A stretch of 64,000 bases of DNA from DAHUXT01 sp036273675 (GTDB lineage: Bacteria > Chloroflexota > Ktedonobacteria > Ktedonobacterales > JADMIN01). The position numbers and the translations under genes are program-made. This document shows, piece by piece, positions 32,872 to 41,052 of the stretch (position 1 is the stretch's first letter; each line of letters starts with the position of its first letter). Location of the stretch: positions 1 through 64,000 of the forward strand of contig DASUHD010000154.1 in assembly GCA_036273675.1 (NCBI GenBank), read 5' to 3'. The notes beneath the pieces are model-generated. The model was not told the DNA's origin. It was given only the letters and a program-made list of their open reading frames with translations, and did no database searches.

Positions 32872-33890
32872 GCGGCGCGCCACGCGGCAAGGTCGGCGTC
32901 ATCCGGCTCCGGTACCCATGAGCGCAGCAGTCGCGTCTCGCCGTTACCGATGAATGTGTGCGCGCCAATCGTCGCGGGCAGCACCGCCGTCTCACCCTGC
33001 GCCAACCGCACGGTTCCCTCCTCTGACGCAATCTCGCAGTGGCCTGAGAGCGCCGTCACGATCTGGCAGCTCGTCGGGTGTATCGTGCCTGTGCGCTCGC
33101 CGTTCAGGGTGATCTCGTCCAGCACGAAGTAGTGGCAGCCGACCAGCACCCGCCGCCCGTCACGCGCGATTGGCGTCACGCGCTCCAGCGTCTGCGGGGC
33201 GTAGCGCATCACCGCCAGCCCCTGTTCGACATGCAGATCACGCGGGCGTCCGTCCGCCTGCAAGCGGCCATAGTCATACAGCCGGTAGGTGATGTCGGAG
33301 TATTCCTGGAGTTCATAGAGGACAACCCCGGCGCAGATCGCGTGGACAGTACCCGCAGGGACAAAGATGACGTCGCCCGGCTTCACCTCAACGCTATGCA
33401 GCGCATCTTCCAGTGTGTTTGACGCGATGGCCTGGCGTATCTCCTCCCGCGTCGTCTCGCGGTTCAGCCCGTAGACGACCCGCGCGCCCGGCTCCGTCTG
33501 GAGGATGTACCACGTCTCGGTCTTGCCGAGCTTGCCGTCCTCGTGCGCGGCGGCGTATTCGTCGTTGGGGTGAACCTGCACCGAAAGCTGGTCATTTGCG
33601 TCGAGGAATTTGGTCAGCAGGGGGAATCGCAGGCCGAAGACCGCCTCCGCGCGCGCGCCGATGAGATCGGCGCCGTAGTGTTCGGTGAGCGCGCCGAGCG
33701 TCTGGTCAGCATAGGGGGGATTCGTTGCGATGGCGTCGAGCGCCGTCTCCCACGATTCACCAATGCGCGCGCCCTCTGGCACGTCCTTGCCCGCGAGCGC
33801 GCGTAGGTTCTCGCCGCCCCAGATCGTCTCATGCAGGCTGGCGCGGAGTTGGATCGGCCCCAGACGGTGTGCTATCTGCTCTATGCTCAT
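32847..33890 (-). CDS. Type I-like mannose-6-phosphate isomerase
   Basis: 347 aa, zinc-dependent interconversion of fructose 6-phosphate and mannose 6-phosphate, feeding GDP-mannose synthesis. The cupin metal region is FLDANDQLSVQVHPNDEYA with the Gln/His ligands, then KTETWYIL with the Glu, and VFVPAGTVHAICAG with the last His. A C-terminal cupin-like domain (LVGCHYFVLDEITLNGE...GHCEIASEEG) completes it. The start at 33890 is chosen because GGAG lies nine bases upstream; an ATG five codons earlier (33905) is possible. It is a single gene converging on the MobA-like gene. Confidence 0.87.
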   Translation of the reverse strand: MSIEQIAHRLGPIQLRASLHETIWGGENLRALAGKDVPEGARIGESWETALDAIATNPPYADQTLGALTEHYGADLIGARAEAVFGLRFPLLTKFLDANDQLSVQVHPNDEYAAAHEDGKLGKTETWYILQTEPGARVVYGLNRETTREEIRQAIASNTLEDALHSVEVKPGDVIFVPAGTVHAICAGVVLYELQEYSDITYRLYDYGRLQADGRPRDLHVEQGLAVMRYAPQTLERVTPIARDGRRVLVGCHYFVLDEITLNGERTGTIHPTSCQIVTALSGHCEIASEEGTVRLAQGETAVLPATIGAHTFIGNGETRLLRSWVPEPDDADLAAWRAAQSFPLED

Positions 33891-34011
33891 CCCGGAAATC
33901 TCCATGTATGTAATGGGCGCGGTCTTCAGGTGACAAAAAACGCCGCGCCACGAGATAGTATCTCATGACACGGCATTCTTGCATTCTGAGACAGGAAAAA
34001 TGGACGGTCTG

Positions 34012-34281
34012 CTACTGGACGCGGTTGAGCAGATCAATGGCCCGCAGAACCGCCTCCCGCGACTCTGGCGAGGTGTCTTCGCCAAGAGCCTCGGTCACCT
34101 GGCACTTCAGCACTTCCGTAGCCACGCGGTCCATGGCGGCGCGAGCAGCCAGAATCTGCGTCACCACCTGTTCGCAGGACTTCCCCTCGCCGAGCATGTT
34201 GATAATGCCGCGGATCTGTCCCTCGATGCGTCGCAGGCGCAACTGCATGTCATTCTCAGTCTTGGGCGGTAGCGTCGCCAT
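34012..34281 (-). CDS. CsoR/FrmR-family repressor with non-canonical sensing residues
   Basis: 89 aa all-helical regulator (DUF156): RLRRIEGQIRGIINMLGEGKSC, QILAARAAMDRVATEVLKC, EALGEDTSPESREAVLRAIDLLNRVQ. Cu(I)-sensing CsoR uses Cys, then His 25 and Cys 29 residues later. Here the first Cys (C36) is kept, position +25 is Gln and +29 is Ala, while a Cys sits at +24 (C60). It therefore cannot be a standard copper sensor; a thiol/persulfide (CstR-like) or formaldehyde (FrmR-like) role is conceivable. It lies 21 bases after the thioredoxin gene, and a CsoR-type operator covers that operon's promoter. GGGGTG seven bases before ATG 34281 fixes the start. Confidence 0.85.
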   Translation of the reverse strand: MATLPPKTENDMQLRLRRIEGQIRGIINMLGEGKSCEQVVTQILAARAAMDRVATEVLKCQVTEALGEDTSPESREAVLRAIDLLNRVQ

Positions 34282-34302
34282 CGTCATTCACCCCAGGTCA
34301 GA

Positions 34303-34638
34303 TTACGCGTGCGCGCTGACGCCATCCAGGTGGCGCTTGAGAACCTCGCCCTGCACCAGCCCAACCACACGGTCAACTTCCTTGCCACCGCTGAAGATAA
34401 TCATGGTGGGGATGCCCTGAATGCCCAGGCGCTGCGGTGTGGACATGTTGATATCGGTGTTCATCTTGGCGAAGGTGATCTTTCCGGCGTATTCGCCCGC
34501 CAGCCGCTCGAATGTGGGAGCCATCCGCAGACACGGGGTACACCAGGGCGCCCAGAAATCGACGATCACCGGTTTATCTGACTGAAGCACCTTCTCGCCA
34601 AATGTCTGGTCGGTCACTTCGAGATAAGCGTCTGACAT
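34303..34638 (-). CDS. Thioredoxin
   Basis: 111 aa, thioredoxin fold. The redox motif is WAPWCTPCLRMAP: the usual WCGPC with Thr replacing Gly, which alters redox potential but keeps both Cys. The cis-Pro loop is GIQGIPTMIIF and the buried Asp is in VIVDFWA. AGGAGGA precedes the ATG at 34638. It is first in a two-gene operon with the CsoR-family regulator, with a matching operator at its promoter, so thioredoxin expression is probably what the regulator controls. Confidence 0.92.
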   Translation of the reverse strand: MSDAYLEVTDQTFGEKVLQSDKPVIVDFWAPWCTPCLRMAPTFERLAGEYAGKITFAKMNTDINMSTPQRLGIQGIPTMIIFSGGKEVDRVVGLVQGEVLKRHLDGVSAHA

Positions 34639-34683
34639 GAGAGAAATCCTCCTGGGCGAAGTTGGCCCATCTTTGCTGCTATG

Positions 34684-34698
34684 TACCCTACGGGGGTA
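34684..34698. promoter_or_regulatory. CsoR/CstR-type operator
   Basis: TACCC-TACGG-GGGTA, a perfect inverted repeat with a G/C core and flanking A/T, the form typical of CsoR, CstR and RcnR operators. It lies just downstream of the thioredoxin -10 box, where binding would block transcription. Confidence 0.7.
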
Positions 34699-34706
34699 TC
34701 GTATAT

Positions 34707-34735
34707 ATGGTACCACTGGACAGGCGTTCCGTCAA
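34707..34735 (-). promoter_or_regulatory. Promoter of the thioredoxin-regulator operon
   Basis: On the minus strand TTGACG (34730-34735), 17 bases, TACCAT (34707-34712). The predicted start point is at about 34700, at the edge of the operator. Confidence 0.5.
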
Positions 34736-34768
34736 GGGCGCGGCGCGCTGGTTCTCCGTTCCGGCCCA

Positions 34769-34778
34769 GTGCTATGAT
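34769..34778 (+). promoter_or_regulatory. Extended -10 promoter of the cysteine desulfurase gene
   Basis: TG-C-TATGAT (TATGAT at 34773-34778), 59 bases before the ATG. It diverges from the thioredoxin promoter about 40 bases away. Confidence 0.45.
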
Positions 34779-34836
34779 GGAACGGAAGACGGGATGTCGT
34801 AGACCACAATACCCATCAGGATGCGGAGCAAATAGT

Positions 34837-36003
34837 ATGCCACTCAGCGATGGCGTCATCTACATGGACCACGCGGCAACCACCCCGGTTGACCCCGACG
34901 TTCTCGCCGCGATGCTCCCCTTTTTCACCGAGCGTTTCGGCAATCCCAGCAGCATCTATCGTCTGGGGCGCGAGAGCCTGGACGCGCTGGAGACCGCGCA
35001 CGAGACCGTCGCGCGCGTGCTGGGGTGCCGCCCAGTTGAGATCGTCTTTACCGGCGGCGGCTCGGAGGCCGATAACCTGGCGATCAAGGGGGTCGCCTAC
35101 GCCAAGCGCCGTCGCGGCAACCATATCATCACCACCACCATCGAGCACCATGCCGTCTTGAATACCTGCCAGCAGCTCGAACGCGAGGGCTATCGCGTCA
35201 CCTATCTGCCGGTGGACGAGGCCGGGCTGGTGAATCCCGCCGACGTTGCCGACGCCATCACCGACGAGACAGCGCTCGTCACGATGATGTATGCCAACAA
35301 CGAGGTGGGAACGATCCAGCCAATTGCCGAGATTGGGCGCATCTGCCGCGAGCGGCGCGTGCCGTTCCACACCGACGCGGTGCAGGCGGGCGGCCTTCTC
35401 GATTTGAACGTGAACACGCTTGGCGTGGACCTGCTGACGCTCTCTGCCCACAAGTTCTACGGCCCCAAGGGCGTCGGCATCCTCTACGCGCGCCAGGGAA
35501 CGCGCATCCAGCCGCAGGTTCTCGGCGGCTCGCAAGAGCGCAACCGGCGCGCGGGTACCGAGAATGTGCCGGGGGCGGTCGGCGCGGCCATCGCGCTGGA
35601 ACGGGCGCAGGCGGTCCGGGTGGAGGAGTCGGCTCGGCTGGTGGCGCTGCGCGACCGGCTCATCAGCGCGATAGCGCGTATCCCGGATACGCGGCTGACC
35701 GGGCATCCTGAGCGGCGGCTGCCCAACAATGCCAGCTTCGCGTTCGCGGGCGTCGAGGGCGAGTCGCTGCTGCTGAATCTCGATTTGATCGGCGTCGCGG
35801 CGTCCAGTGGCAGCGCCTGCACGACGGGCAGCGTCGAGCCATCGCATGTGCTGACGGCGATGGGCATCTCCGAGAGCGGCGCGCGCGGCCATCTTCGGCT
35901 GACGCTCGGCCACAGCAGCGACGACGGCGACGTAGACTTCGTGCTGGAGCATCTGCCCGCCATCGTCGAGCGGCTACGGGCGCTTTCCACCCGGCCTGTG
36001 TAG
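34837..36003 (+). CDS. Cysteine desulfurase (NifS/IscS class)
   Basis: PLP enzyme that removes sulfur from cysteine as an enzyme-bound persulfide for Fe-S cluster and thio-cofactor synthesis. 388 aa, the usual length. MDHAATTPVDPDVL opens the protein; the cofactor His is in TTTIEHHAVLNT, the Asp in FHTDAVQAGG, the Schiff-base Lys in LSAHKFYGPKG and the active Cys in SSGSACTTGSVEPSHVL, the long-loop group I (NifS/IscS) type. GGAG nine bases upstream sets the ATG at 34837. No scaffold gene follows. It diverges from thioredoxin and the CsoR-family regulator, so the locus is centred on thiol/sulfur chemistry. Confidence 0.92.
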   Translation: MPLSDGVIYMDHAATTPVDPDVLAAMLPFFTERFGNPSSIYRLGRESLDALETAHETVARVLGCRPVEIVFTGGGSEADNLAIKGVAYAKRRRGNHIITTTIEHHAVLNTCQQLEREGYRVTYLPVDEAGLVNPADVADAITDETALVTMMYANNEVGTIQPIAEIGRICRERRVPFHTDAVQAGGLLDLNVNTLGVDLLTLSAHKFYGPKGVGILYARQGTRIQPQVLGGSQERNRRAGTENVPGAVGAAIALERAQAVRVEESARLVALRDRLISAIARIPDTRLTGHPERRLPNNASFAFAGVEGESLLLNLDLIGVAASSGSACTTGSVEPSHVLTAMGISESGARGHLRLTLGHSSDDGDVDFVLEHLPAIVERLRALSTRPV

Positions 36004-36099
36004 CGTCTTGTCACCATGTCGGCCTGACAAGCGTATGTACTCAGGGAGATGCAAGTTCCGAGTCAGGCGTAATCCGCTGAGATCAGAAAGGATGCAGCG

Positions 36100-36555
36100 A
36101 TGAGCTACGAACAGCCACCTGAGAACAACGAACAGCAACAACAGGAACAGCCGCCACAGGAGCCGTCGTTTACTCCTCCACCACCGCCTCCTCCGCCGAT
36201 GCAGCCGCATCCAGAGACGCCACCGGCGCAGTTTACGCCCCCACCCCCTCCGCCGCTGCCAGCTCAGCCGCAGTATGCGCCACCACCCATGCCGCAGTAC
36301 GCTCCATCACCGCCACAGATGCAGGCGCAGGCAGGCGTTCCCGCGCAGGGCTACGACTGGACAGTGGCGCTGATTCTCTCGATTCTGCTTGGGGAGCTGG
36401 GCGTCGACCGCTTCTATACCGGCAGCATCGGGCTTGGCATCCTCAAGCTGATTACGTTCGGCGGCTGCGGCATCTGGTGGATCGTCGATATCATCCTGAT
36501 CGCGACCGGATCGTACAAAGACGCGCAGGGCCGCCCGCTCGTGCGCAAATTATGA
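36100..36555 (+). CDS. TM2-domain protein with Pro-rich arm, copy 1
   Basis: 151 aa. The first ~80 residues are Pro/Gln-rich and disordered with runs of eight and more prolines. The C-terminal TM2 domain has YDWTVALILSILLGELGVDRFYTG, then IGLGILKLITFGGCGIWWIVDII with the conserved DRFYTG and GGCGIWW features, and ends RPLVRKL. TM2 proteins are small two-helix membrane proteins; bacterial roles are unclear. The ATG follows AAAGGATGCAGCG. A shorter paralogue follows directly. Confidence 0.82.
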   Translation: MSYEQPPENNEQQQQEQPPQEPSFTPPPPPPPPMQPHPETPPAQFTPPPPPPLPAQPQYAPPPMPQYAPSPPQMQAQAGVPAQGYDWTVALILSILLGELGVDRFYTGSIGLGILKLITFGGCGIWWIVDIILIATGSYKDAQGRPLVRKL

Positions 36556-36696
36556 GTCGGGAATGTGCTACTCGGTAGCTGAGACTTAGCATCTCGTCCT
36601 GGATCGCGTTCCTGCCAGCGCGATCCATGGGCCGTTGTGCGCGACATTTGACGGACATTGTCGACGGATATGATTGAACGATTGAGGATGCAGCCG

Positions 36697-37011
36697 ATGA
36701 TGCGCAATAATGTACCACCACCTAGCTACTCTAGTAATCAGCCTTATGGAGAACAGCGTTACGCGCCACCGCCGATGCAGCCGCAACCGGGCGGCCCCGC
36801 TGAAGGCTACGACTGGACGGTCACGCTCATCCTTGCCATTCTCGTTGGCGTCTATGGTGTCGATCGCTTCTATACGGGGAATATCACGCTCGGCATCCTG
36901 AAGCTCATCACACTGGGTGGCTGTGGCATCTGGTGGCTGGTGGATATCATCATGATCGCCACCGGCTCGTATACGGACGTCTACGGACGCCCGCTCGCGC
37001 GCAAGCTATGA
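36697..37011 (+). CDS. TM2-domain protein, copy 2
   Basis: 104 aa. The TM2 domain (YDWTVTLILAILVGVYGVDRF...LGGCGIWWLVDIIMIATGSY) is about 80% identical to copy 1, but the Pro-rich arm is much shorter. I place the start at 36697 because the bases before it (GAGGATGCAGCCG) duplicate those before copy 1; the longer frame would translate this leader. Its stop overlaps the next gene's start (ATGA). It arose by tandem duplication. Confidence 0.8.
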   Translation: MMRNNVPPPSYSSNQPYGEQRYAPPPMQPQPGGPAEGYDWTVTLILAILVGVYGVDRFYTGNITLGILKLITLGGCGIWWLVDIIMIATGSYTDVYGRPLARKL

Positions 37012-37346
37012 GCCGTGACGCGCGCCTTGCGCTAGGGAAGGTGGGGTGCTACCTCCTCCTTCCTCTCGTCTTCTGGCTGATTCCCACCGCGCGCATCGAG
37101 GCGGGGCCGTCGTTCTGCCTGATCCGTCGCCTCACGGGCGCGCCGTGTCCTGGTTGTGGAATGACCCGTGCGTTGTCCTGCGCGACGCACGGCCACCCGC
37201 GCCGCGCCCTTGCCTATAACAGCCGCGTGGTCGTCGTGCTGCCGCTGCTGCTCTGGGCATGGGCGCGCGGTCTCCGCCGGGAATGGCGAACATTCCAGGC
37301 AGTCTATTCGGAGATGCCGAAGGCTGATGCTTCCAGCGGTCCGTAG
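37008..37346 (+). CDS. DUF2752 membrane protein
   Basis: 112 aa. The family core is FCLIRRLTGAPCPGCGMTRALSCATHGHPRRALAYN: the CPGCGMTRA motif sits at a membrane edge between two helices (VGCYLLLPLVFWLIP and VVVVLPLLLWAWA). Its start overlaps the stop of the TM2 gene by ATGA, indicating coupled translation; TM2 and DUF2752 genes are frequently neighbours. Function unknown; the CxxC suggests metal or redox chemistry. Its 3' end overlaps the convergent M16 peptidase by 43 bases. Confidence 0.85.
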   Translation: MSRDARLALGKVGCYLLLPLVFWLIPTARIEAGPSFCLIRRLTGAPCPGCGMTRALSCATHGHPRRALAYNSRVVVVLPLLLWAWARGLRREWRTFQAVYSEMPKADASSGP

Positions 37347-38590
37347 GTTGTCAGCACCTGATGCTCCGTGCAGGGGAAGCGGTCCAGTACGCGTCGCACA
37401 TCTTCCACGGTGACAGCCTCGATCTCATTGATCTCGTCCTGAATTGACCGGACCTCCTCCTTCGCCGCCCAGGTGTAGGCCAGATCCTGCATGCGGCTGA
37501 ACGCTGAGTCGCCATCCAGCACGGTGCGGCTGACAAGTTTGTCCTTGGCGCGCCGCAGTTCATCCTCGTGGATGCCGTCGGCCTGAAGGCTCTTCAACTC
37601 GGAGCGCAGCAGCTCCAGCACGCCCGGCGCGTGGTCGGGTGTTGTGCTGATGAACGCGACGCACATGCCCGTGCCATCCATCGGCGAGAGCGAGGCGGCA
37701 GCGGTCTCGGCCAGCCCCTTCTGGTAGATGTTCCAGAAGAGGCGCGAGCCAGTGCCGTCGCCCAGCACCATCATCGCCAGATAGGCGGCATAGAGGTCGT
37801 CGTCCTGCACGCTCACTCCCGGCCATGCCAGTAGCATAATCTGCTGCTTCTGCTGCGGTTTGACGATGGCGGTTGAGGCCGACTCTGGGGTGAACGGCAC
37901 GGCTTCGCGGCCCATCTCGCCCGACTGCCACGCGCCACACTTCTCTTCGGCCAGCGCGCGCAGTTCGTCCCACTCGAAGTTGCCCGCCACCGCCAGGATG
38001 AGGTTATTGGCGGCATAGCGGCGGCTCTGGTAGGCGCGCATCTGCTCCACCTGAAGGTCGCCGATGCTCTCGCGCGTACCCAGCACATCGTGGCCAAGCG
38101 AGTTGCCCGCGAAGAAGCTCTGCATCATGCGGCGGTACGCCTGCCCCGTCGGGACATCTTCGGAGCGCGCGATCTCTTCCAGAATCACATTGCGTTCGAG
38201 GTTGAAATCCTCCGTGTCGAGCTTGGGGCGCATCATATCGCTGAGCAGGTCGATGGCGTTGGGCAGATATTCCCGGAGCACGCGAGTATAGAACACCGTC
38301 TGTTCGAGCGAGGTGAAAGCGTTGAACTCCGCGCCCATCCGGTTGAAATCGAGCGTGATCTGTTCGGTGTCGCGATGCGCGGTCCCCTTGAAGACCATGT
38401 GCTCCAAGAAGTGCGAGACACCATAGAGCGCGGTGTCATGCTCGTCGCGAGCGCCCGTGCGGACGAAAAAACAGACGGAAACCGACTCCAGATCAGGCAT
38501 GCGCTGGCCCAGGATTTGCAACCCGTTCTGCAATTGATCGACGTAGAAGTTCTGTTCCGCGTGCTCGCGCTGCTGTGAAGGTACCGTCAT
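37304..38590 (-). CDS. M16-family zinc peptidase (pitrilysin/processing-peptidase-like)
   Basis: 428 aa, one M16 half-pair. The inverted zinc motif HFLEH appears in VSHFLEHMVFKGTAHR (residues about 53-57) with the third ligand Glu in NVILEEIARSED, 70-odd residues on. The C-terminal inactive domain follows (from about 220). Length and motifs match the ymxG/mpp group of soluble processing peptidases. The ATG at 38590 is used; the frame stays open for 73 more codons upstream, but those overlap a divergent promoter. Usually pairs as a homodimer or with a second M16 gene, which is not present here. Confidence 0.9.
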   Translation of the reverse strand: MTVPSQQREHAEQNFYVDQLQNGLQILGQRMPDLESVSVCFFVRTGARDEHDTALYGVSHFLEHMVFKGTAHRDTEQITLDFNRMGAEFNAFTSLEQTVFYTRVLREYLPNAIDLLSDMMRPKLDTEDFNLERNVILEEIARSEDVPTGQAYRRMMQSFFAGNSLGHDVLGTRESIGDLQVEQMRAYQSRRYAANNLILAVAGNFEWDELRALAEEKCGAWQSGEMGREAVPFTPESASTAIVKPQQKQQIMLLAWPGVSVQDDDLYAAYLAMMVLGDGTGSRLFWNIYQKGLAETAAASLSPMDGTGMCVAFISTTPDHAPGVLELLRSELKSLQADGIHEDELRRAKDKLVSRTVLDGDSAFSRMQDLAYTWAAKEEVRSIQDEINEIEAVTVEDVRRVLDRFPCTEHQVLTTYGPLEASAFGISE

Positions 38591-38698
38591 GAAGCTGCTC
38601 TTTTCTTGTACTGAATTACTCCGAATGGCACGCCGCGTGACAGTGGCAAGCCACAGCAGCGCGGGCTTAGGGAAGCGTGCATCGGGGAATTTCCCCCC

Positions 38699-38728
38699 TT
38701 GCGTAACTATACAACCTTCTGGTATACT
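38699..38728 (+). promoter_or_regulatory. Promoter reading into a 33-codon open frame
   Basis: TTGCGT (38699-38704), 18 bases, TATACT (38723-38728). It points away from the M16 gene. Confidence 0.6.
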
Positions 38729-38768
38729 GGCCGCAGGTCGTTGTACCACAACGTGGGAGTTTCCCGTT

Positions 38769-38870
38769 ATGAAAGCCCAGGACCCCTCATTATCGCAGCG
38801 TGATCGCACCGAGTATCTGCGCCGCTACCGCATGCGCGGCGGTTTCCACCTCGCGACCTGCTATCCCTGA
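38769..38870 (+). CDS. Candidate 33-residue small protein
   Basis: MKAQDPSLSQ then RDRTEYLRRYRMRGG and FHLATCYP. A GGGAG lies about nine bases before the ATG, and a good promoter starts about 35 bases before it. The peptide is basic, amphipathic, with one Cys near its end. No family recognised; expression evidence would be needed to call it real. It could also be a leader peptide of the downstream aminotransferase unit, but the gap is 505 bases. Confidence 0.4.
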   Translation: MKAQDPSLSQRDRTEYLRRYRMRGGFHLATCYP

Positions 38871-39375
38871 TCACCTTGAATGCTGCCGTGTCATGGCGTT
38901 TCGCATCTCACTCCCTGACATTGCAAGAGACGGTCCGCTCAGTCTCTCCGACTGTTATCGCGGGTCATCGGCTGCATAGTTGACACGGACAATCCACCAT
39001 TTACCCGTCGTACCGCTTCCCTGCGCGCCTGACCTGTTGATGCATCTCGCGCCAGGATAGCCCCAGTGATTATTGTCAGCACATCAAGGCCTCGATTCGG
39101 CGTGTGTTCCGCCCATTAGTTCGTACCCGTGTACGCAGAACGGGTCGCGGAGGCGCATTTCCCGGTCCGCCGGATTCTCTCAGCTCGCTGTGATGTGTGC
39201 GAGTGCTGTCGTCAGGATGGTACATCGCATACAGCGGCATTGCCGTAGCTATCAGCGGACGGTTGCCCGCGAGCGAATGATGAAGCATTCCATGAGAGCG
39301 CGCCTGGTTTCCCGCATTTGCTGGGAGCCGCACATCCATTGCCGAACATGTCACATCTGCGCATAAAGGGAGTAT
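38871..39375. other. 505-base intergenic region before the aminotransferase
   Basis: No gene supported. TTGACA at 38980-38985 has no good -10 at normal distance. The last 15 bases carry AAAGGGAG, the ribosome-binding site of the aminotransferase gene. It may contain the promoter and a long leader of that gene, but I see no clear structure. Confidence 0.5.
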
Positions 39376-40911
39376 ATGAGTACCCACCAGGATTCGAAGA
39401 TCCAGCAGGCTATCGCTACCTCACGCAAGTATCTGGACGTCATCCACAGCAAGTCACTTGAGCGCGCGCAGGCGGAAGAACTGATTCGCATGACGCTGCG
39501 AAACTTTGCCGAGCATTACAATCCCGGATTTCTAGACTATCGTAAGTCGGTCACCGAGGGCGGTGATTTCGCCTCGGTGGAGTGGAGCGGACGCGGCGCC
39601 ACCTTTGTCGACGCGCTGGGCCGGAAGTACATCGACGCATTGGGCGGTTATGGGCTGCTGAGCCTCGGCTGGTCCCACCAGAAGGTGGTTGACGCCGTGA
39701 AGGCTCAGCTTGACCGCTCGCCGATGCCCACGCAGGAGTTGCTGGACTGGCCGCGCGGCATGCTCGCCGATCTGTTGACGTCCATTGCGCCAGGCGACCT
39801 GCAATATGCGTTCTTCGTCTCCAGTGGCACCGAGGCCATTGAGGGCGCGATGAAGTTCGCCAAAGCGGCGACAGGCAAGTCTGGCTTCATCGCGGCGGTG
39901 CGTGGCTTCCATGGCAAGACGGCGGGCAGCCTCAGCCTGATGGGCAAGGCGAAGTTCCGCAAGCCCGCGATGCCGTTGCTCGGCAACGTCTACCACGTGC
40001 CCTATGGCAACGCCGACGCCGTCGAGCAGCAACTGCGCATCGCTCAGGAGGTCGGCAACGACATCGCCGCGGTGGTGATGGAGCCGGTGCAGGGCGAGGC
40101 TGGCGCGATTGTCCCGCCGGACGACTTCTGGCCGCGACTGCGCCAACTCTGCGACGAGTATGGCGTGCTGTTGATTGCCGACGAGGTGCAGACTGGCCTT
40201 GGCCGGACAGGTGCGCTCTGGGGCGTGAATCACTGGGACGTCGTACCAGACATCATTACTTCGGCCAAGGCGCTCGGTGGCGGCGTGATGCCTATCGGCG
40301 CGTTCATCGCCGGGCGAAAGGTCTGGCAGACCTTCATCGACGACCCGTTCTTCCACACCACGACGACGGGCGGCAATCCGCTGGCCTGCGCCGCCGCGAT
40401 TGCGACGATCAATGTCGTGCTGGAAGAAGATTTACCACGCCAGGCCGCCGAGAAGGGTGACTACCTGCTCGCACGGCTGAAGCCGCTGGCCGAGCGCTAC
40501 GACTCGATCTATGATCGCATCACCGGAAAAGGGCTGCTCATCGGCCAGCACTTCCGCACGCCGGAGTTGGGCTATGAGGTCTCAGCGGGTCTCTTCCGGC
40601 GGGGCGTGCTGATTTCTGGCACGCTGACGAGCGCCCAGACGGTGCGCATCGAGCCGCCGCTGGTCATCGAGTATGACGAGATCGACGCGATGCTCGACCG
40701 GCTCGAAGATACGCTCCAGGCGATGAGCGCGGCGCCCGTGACGGGTGATGTGCTTCAGTTCCCGGCTGCGACTCCCGTTGTCGCAACGGTAGTGGCGGCC
40801 AGCAACGGACACGCCAAGGCGCACGGGCGGGCGCGCCCGGCCTCCAAAAGCGGCGCGCGTCACGCAACGCGCACAACCGAGCGAACCCTGAGCGAGACCA
40901 CCATCCGGTAG
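39376..40911 (+). CDS. patA: Putrescine-type class III aminotransferase
   Basis: 511 aa, PLP-dependent omega-amine aminotransferase. The N-terminus has HYNPGFLDYRKSVTEGGDFASVEW, characteristic of putrescine/cadaverine:2-oxoglutarate aminotransferase (PatA/YgjG). VSSGTEAIEGAMKFAK binds PLP phosphate, IADEVQTGLGRTG contains the PLP-pyridine Asp, and the Schiff-base Lys is in ITSAKALGGGVMPIGAF. About 55 extra C-terminal residues (Ala/Arg/Thr-rich) exceed the E. coli enzyme. The product would be 4-aminobutanal or a cyclic imine, which the aldehyde dehydrogenase at 42554 could oxidise. AAAGGGAG precedes the ATG. Confidence is high for class III, moderate for putrescine. Confidence 0.88.
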   Translation: MSTHQDSKIQQAIATSRKYLDVIHSKSLERAQAEELIRMTLRNFAEHYNPGFLDYRKSVTEGGDFASVEWSGRGATFVDALGRKYIDALGGYGLLSLGWSHQKVVDAVKAQLDRSPMPTQELLDWPRGMLADLLTSIAPGDLQYAFFVSSGTEAIEGAMKFAKAATGKSGFIAAVRGFHGKTAGSLSLMGKAKFRKPAMPLLGNVYHVPYGNADAVEQQLRIAQEVGNDIAAVVMEPVQGEAGAIVPPDDFWPRLRQLCDEYGVLLIADEVQTGLGRTGALWGVNHWDVVPDIITSAKALGGGVMPIGAFIAGRKVWQTFIDDPFFHTTTTGGNPLACAAAIATINVVLEEDLPRQAAEKGDYLLARLKPLAERYDSIYDRITGKGLLIGQHFRTPELGYEVSAGLFRRGVLISGTLTSAQTVRIEPPLVIEYDEIDAMLDRLEDTLQAMSAAPVTGDVLQFPAATPVVATVVAASNGHAKAHGRARPASKSGARHATRTTERTLSETTIR

Positions 40912-41052
40912 GCTGGCGGAGCGGTTATGGGTTAGAAGTGGTGAAGCGGAGCAGCGTCGAACGATGCCGCATCCGCCTCACCATTTTCTTATGCGCTGAC
41001 GGGATGAAGCGGACTATAAATGACGCTAAGAGGCGAACGAGGGAGTAGCTGA

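Noticed and set aside
34816..35952. 378-codon minus-strand frame opposite the cysteine desulfurase
   Set aside because: Antisense to a gene with all catalytic residues; composition typical of GC-rich shadow frames.
36658..36696. Longer TTG start for the second TM2 protein
   Set aside because: The upstream bases duplicate the untranslated leader of the first TM2 gene, so they are not coding.
38980..39006. TTGACA with TTTACC as promoter for the aminotransferase
   Set aside because: The -10 match is poor and the distance to the gene is 370 bases; not enough to list.
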